Origin: Zymomonas sp.
GTDB lineage: Bacteria; Pseudomonadota; Alphaproteobacteria; Sphingomonadales; Sphingomonadaceae
NCBI GenBank assembly: GCA_027489105.1
Contig: JAIYAJ010000405.1
Location: 1-24,464, forward strand
Length of the DNA stretch: 24,464 bases
Reading direction: 5' to 3'
Part shown: positions 22,882 through 24,464 of the stretch, in pieces
Numbering within the stretch: the first letter of the stretch is position 1
Layout of the letters: each line of letters starts with the position of its first letter
Translations under genes and position numbers: made by a program
Notes under the pieces: model-generated
Databases searched by the model: none
The model's input: the letters and a program-made list of their open reading frames with translations, nothing else
What the model was told of the DNA's origin: nothing

Positions 22882-23754
22882 TCAGGCGGCCGGCACCCTC
22901 CCGGCGGCCAGCGCGTGCGCCTGGGTGCCGCGCGTGATGACCGTATCGCCGGGCAGGATCGTCGCGATCGGGATGTCGCTCTCGCGCGCCAGCTGCTCGT
23001 AAACGGGGCCGAAATCGGTCTCCAGCGTTCGGCGCAGCAGATCCTCGAAGCTGTCGATCACGAAATAATTCTGCTGATAATCGTCGATCCGATAGTCGGT
23101 CCGCATCACCCGGCGCAGGTCGAAGCCGATCCGGTTGGGCGATGGATCGTCGAGCGCGAACAGCGATTCCGCGTGGGAGGAGACGATCCCCGCGCCATAG
23201 ATGCGCAGGCCGTCCGCCTGCCGCACCAGCCCGAACTCGACCGTGTACCAGTAGAGCCGCGACAGCCGCTTGATCGCGCCGAGCGCCCCCGCGCGCTGCC
23301 CGCCCCGGCCATAGGCCTGCATATAATCGGCGAACACCGGATCGGCGAGCAGCGGGACATGGCCGAACACGTCGTGGAACACGTCGGGTTCCTGCAGATA
23401 GTCGAGCTGTTCGGGCGTGCGGATGAAATTGCCCGCCACGAAGCGGCGGTTCGCCAGATGGTCGAAGAAGACGTCGTCGGGCACGAGGCCGGGGACCGCC
23501 AGCACCTGCCAGCCGGTGAGCGCCATCAGCCGCTCCGACAGCTCCTCGAAATGGGGGATGCCCGGCCGCTCCATCCGCAGCACGTCGAGCCCGGCGAGAA
23601 ACTCCGGCGCGGCGCGGCCCTGCAACAGCGTCGCCTGCCGCGCGAACAGCCTGTCCCACATCGCATGTTCGGCCGGGGTGTAGCGCTCCCAGCCCTGCGG
23701 GATCGTCCAGTCGGCGGCGGCCCCGGCGGGCGGGGTGGAGGCGTTGGTGGTCAT
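22882..23754 (-). CDS. phhA: Phenylalanine 4-monooxygenase
   Basis: Monomeric bacterial-type pterin-dependent aromatic amino acid hydroxylase, 290 residues, converting phenylalanine to tyrosine. The iron ligands are visible: His127 and His132 in EPDVFHDVFGHVPLL and Glu173 in YWYTVEFGL. Other family marks are VPGLVPDDVFFDHLANRRF, GNFIRTPEQLDYLQEP, YGAGIVSSHAESLFAL and FVIDSFEDLLRRT. There is no N-terminal ACT domain, as usual for bacteria. The ATG at 23754 fits. It needs a pterin-recycling dehydratase (PhhB), not present here. Divergent from an Lrp/AsnC gene that probably controls it. Confidence 0.96.
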   Translation of the reverse strand: MTTNASTPPAGAAADWTIPQGWERYTPAEHAMWDRLFARQATLLQGRAAPEFLAGLDVLRMERPGIPHFEELSERLMALTGWQVLAVPGLVPDDVFFDHLANRRFVAGNFIRTPEQLDYLQEPDVFHDVFGHVPLLADPVFADYMQAYGRGGQRAGALGAIKRLSRLYWYTVEFGLVRQADGLRIYGAGIVSSHAESLFALDDPSPNRIGFDLRRVMRTDYRIDDYQQNYFVIDSFEDLLRRTLETDFGPVYEQLARESDIPIATILPGDTVITRGTQAHALAAGRVPAA

Positions 23755-23786
23755 GACGCGATCATTGCAGAGGATCGGCGAAAATG

Positions 23787-23798
23787 CCTTTCAAAAGG
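23787..23798. promoter_or_regulatory. Inverted repeat in the phhA/Lrp intergenic region
   Basis: CCTTT-CA-AAAGG lies 32 bases upstream of the phhA ATG and contains TTGAAA on the minus strand, a possible phhA -35, though no good -10 follows. It is a candidate binding site for the adjacent Lrp/AsnC protein. Confidence 0.35.
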
Positions 23799-23826
23799 AT
23801 CGGCTTTCGGCGATTTGGTGAAATAG

Positions 23827-23838
23827 CATATCGATATG
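23827..23838. promoter_or_regulatory. Perfect palindrome before the Lrp/AsnC gene
   Basis: CATATCGATATG is a 12-base perfect palindrome ending 9 bases before the chosen Lrp start codon and overlapping the upstream in-frame ATG at 23836. Its AT-rich, dyad-symmetric form fits an Lrp-family autoregulatory site. Confidence 0.45.
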
Positions 23839-23847
23839 GAGCCAGAT

Positions 23848-24318
23848 ATGAATGATATCGTTCAGATCGATGCGATCGACCGCCGCATCCTTTCGGAGCT
23901 CCAGGCCGACGCCGCGATCAGCCACGCCGATCTCGCCCAGCGCGTCGGCAGCTCCTCCGCCTCGGTCTGGCGCCGCATCCGCGCGATGGAGACGGCGGGC
24001 CTGCTGAAGGGCGCCGTCCGCACGGTCGATGCCGCGCGGCTCGGCTATGGCGTCAATGTGATCTGCAACATCCGCGTCCGCAGCCACAGCGCCGAAGACC
24101 GCGCGAGCTTCGAAAGCTTCGTCCGCTCGCGGCCCGAGATATTGGAATGCTTCTCCATGTCCGGCGAATGGGACTATCTCCTGCGCGTCGTGGCGCGCGA
24201 CGTGGCGGATTATGAGGCCTTCCTGATGCGGACGCTGCTCAACCATCCCTCGGTGGCAACGGCCTCATCGCACTTCGCGCTGTCACTGACGAAGCATGTG
24301 ACGGCGTTGCCGGTGTGA
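23848..24318 (+). CDS. Lrp/AsnC-family transcriptional regulator
   Basis: 156-residue feast/famine regulator. The N-terminal winged helix-turn-helix covers about residues 7-55 (DAIDRRILSELQADAAISHA, then QRVGSSSASVWRRIRAMETA). The C-terminal RAM/effector domain follows (about 65-150), with FVRSRPEILECFSMSGEWDY and DVADYEAFLMRTLLNHPSVA. I choose the ATG at 23848 because GGAG lies 6 bases upstream; an in-frame ATG at 23836 would add four residues but sits in a palindrome and has no ribosome-binding site. Divergent from phhA, it is likely a phenylalanine- or tyrosine-responsive activator of that gene, by analogy with common alphaproteobacterial gene order. Confidence 0.92.
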   Translation: MNDIVQIDAIDRRILSELQADAAISHADLAQRVGSSSASVWRRIRAMETAGLLKGAVRTVDAARLGYGVNVICNIRVRSHSAEDRASFESFVRSRPEILECFSMSGEWDYLLRVVARDVADYEAFLMRTLLNHPSVATASSHFALSLTKHVTALPV

Positions 24319-24433
24319 GGGAGCGAACGGGCCGTCCTGAACGGCAGCTTTCGACCGATTGTGTTGAAAAAGGCTGCCTTGAAGTCGCGGTGACGGTCTG
24401 ATTCACTCGTGCTGTTCGGCAGGAGATGTGCGG

Positions 24434-24464
24434 ATGATGGGCGAGCGAACCGTGTCGCAGGAGG
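24434..24464 (+). CDS. Start of an IS transposase (IS1182-like), cut by the window end
   Basis: The last bases encode MMGERTVSQE after an AGGAG ribosome-binding site at 24421-24425. This N-terminus is one I associate with IS1182-family transposases common in alphaproteobacteria. Only ten residues are visible, so the family is provisional. The preceding 115 bases (24319-24433) contain no other gene. They hold GGCAGC (24343-24348) and its complement GCTGCC (24373-24378) around a TGTGTTGAAAAA stretch, which may mark the element's left end, but the boundary cannot be fixed. Confidence 0.5.
   Translation, partial: MMGERTVSQE

Overview
The window reads as ordinary chromosome from a high-GC alphaproteobacterium, most likely a sphingomonad (Sphingomonas/Sphingobium/Rhizorhabdus type). 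The basis is protein-level resemblance: the rpsD sequence, a PEPxxWA-type PEP-CTERM protein, the rpiB-glyA-nrdR order and the general codon use. This comes from recognition, not from a search. About 23 complete genes plus one partial gene at each edge fill nearly all of the sequence. I see no rRNA, tRNA or CRISPR array, no phage genes, and no gene-free stretch over 300 bases (the largest gap is about 207 bases).

Layout, left to right. Positions 1-4378 hold a tripartite multidrug efflux operon on the minus strand (NodT-type outer-membrane lipoprotein, EmrA adaptor, EmrB pump running off the left edge) with a divergent TetR repressor. A perfect inverted repeat lies in the shared promoter. A minus-strand membrane acyltransferase, rpsD (S4) with its own terminator, and a GT22/Alg9-like membrane glycosyltransferase follow (4386-7922). 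At 8026-11010 come a chorismate mutase/PchB-like protein (+), a fatty acid hydroxylase/sterol desaturase family protein (-), a PEP-CTERM surface protein (-) behind an AT-rich promoter island, and trmJ (-). trmJ is the last gene of the tightly coupled operon rpiB-glyA-nrdR-trmJ (13240 to 10282), which links sugar-phosphate and one-carbon metabolism with dNTP-pool regulation and tRNA methylation.

From 13448 to 18172 there are a small lipoprotein and an 86-residue CPxC protein of unknown function, the alkylation-repair gene ada with an Ada-box-like site upstream, a convergent ampG-like permease, and a dicarboxylate/amino-acid symporter with a strong terminator. From 20409 leftwards runs aguA-aguB plus an antibiotic-biosynthesis-monooxygenase-fold gene; aguA and aguB convert agmatine to putrescine. 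Divergent from it is a wbpP/wbpO-like pair that should make a UDP-hexosaminuronic acid for a surface glycan. Last come phhA (phenylalanine hydroxylase) with a divergent Lrp/AsnC regulator, and the first codons of an IS transposase at the right edge.

No clearly new multi-gene system is visible. The more interesting signals are regulatory. Several genes have promoter-like boxes whose -10 lies only 6-7 bases before the ATG with no ribosome-binding site, which predicts leaderless mRNAs. The aguA/wbpP promoters are separated by a nested inverted repeat. The emr, ada, PEP-CTERM and phhA/Lrp promoters carry distinct repeat elements.
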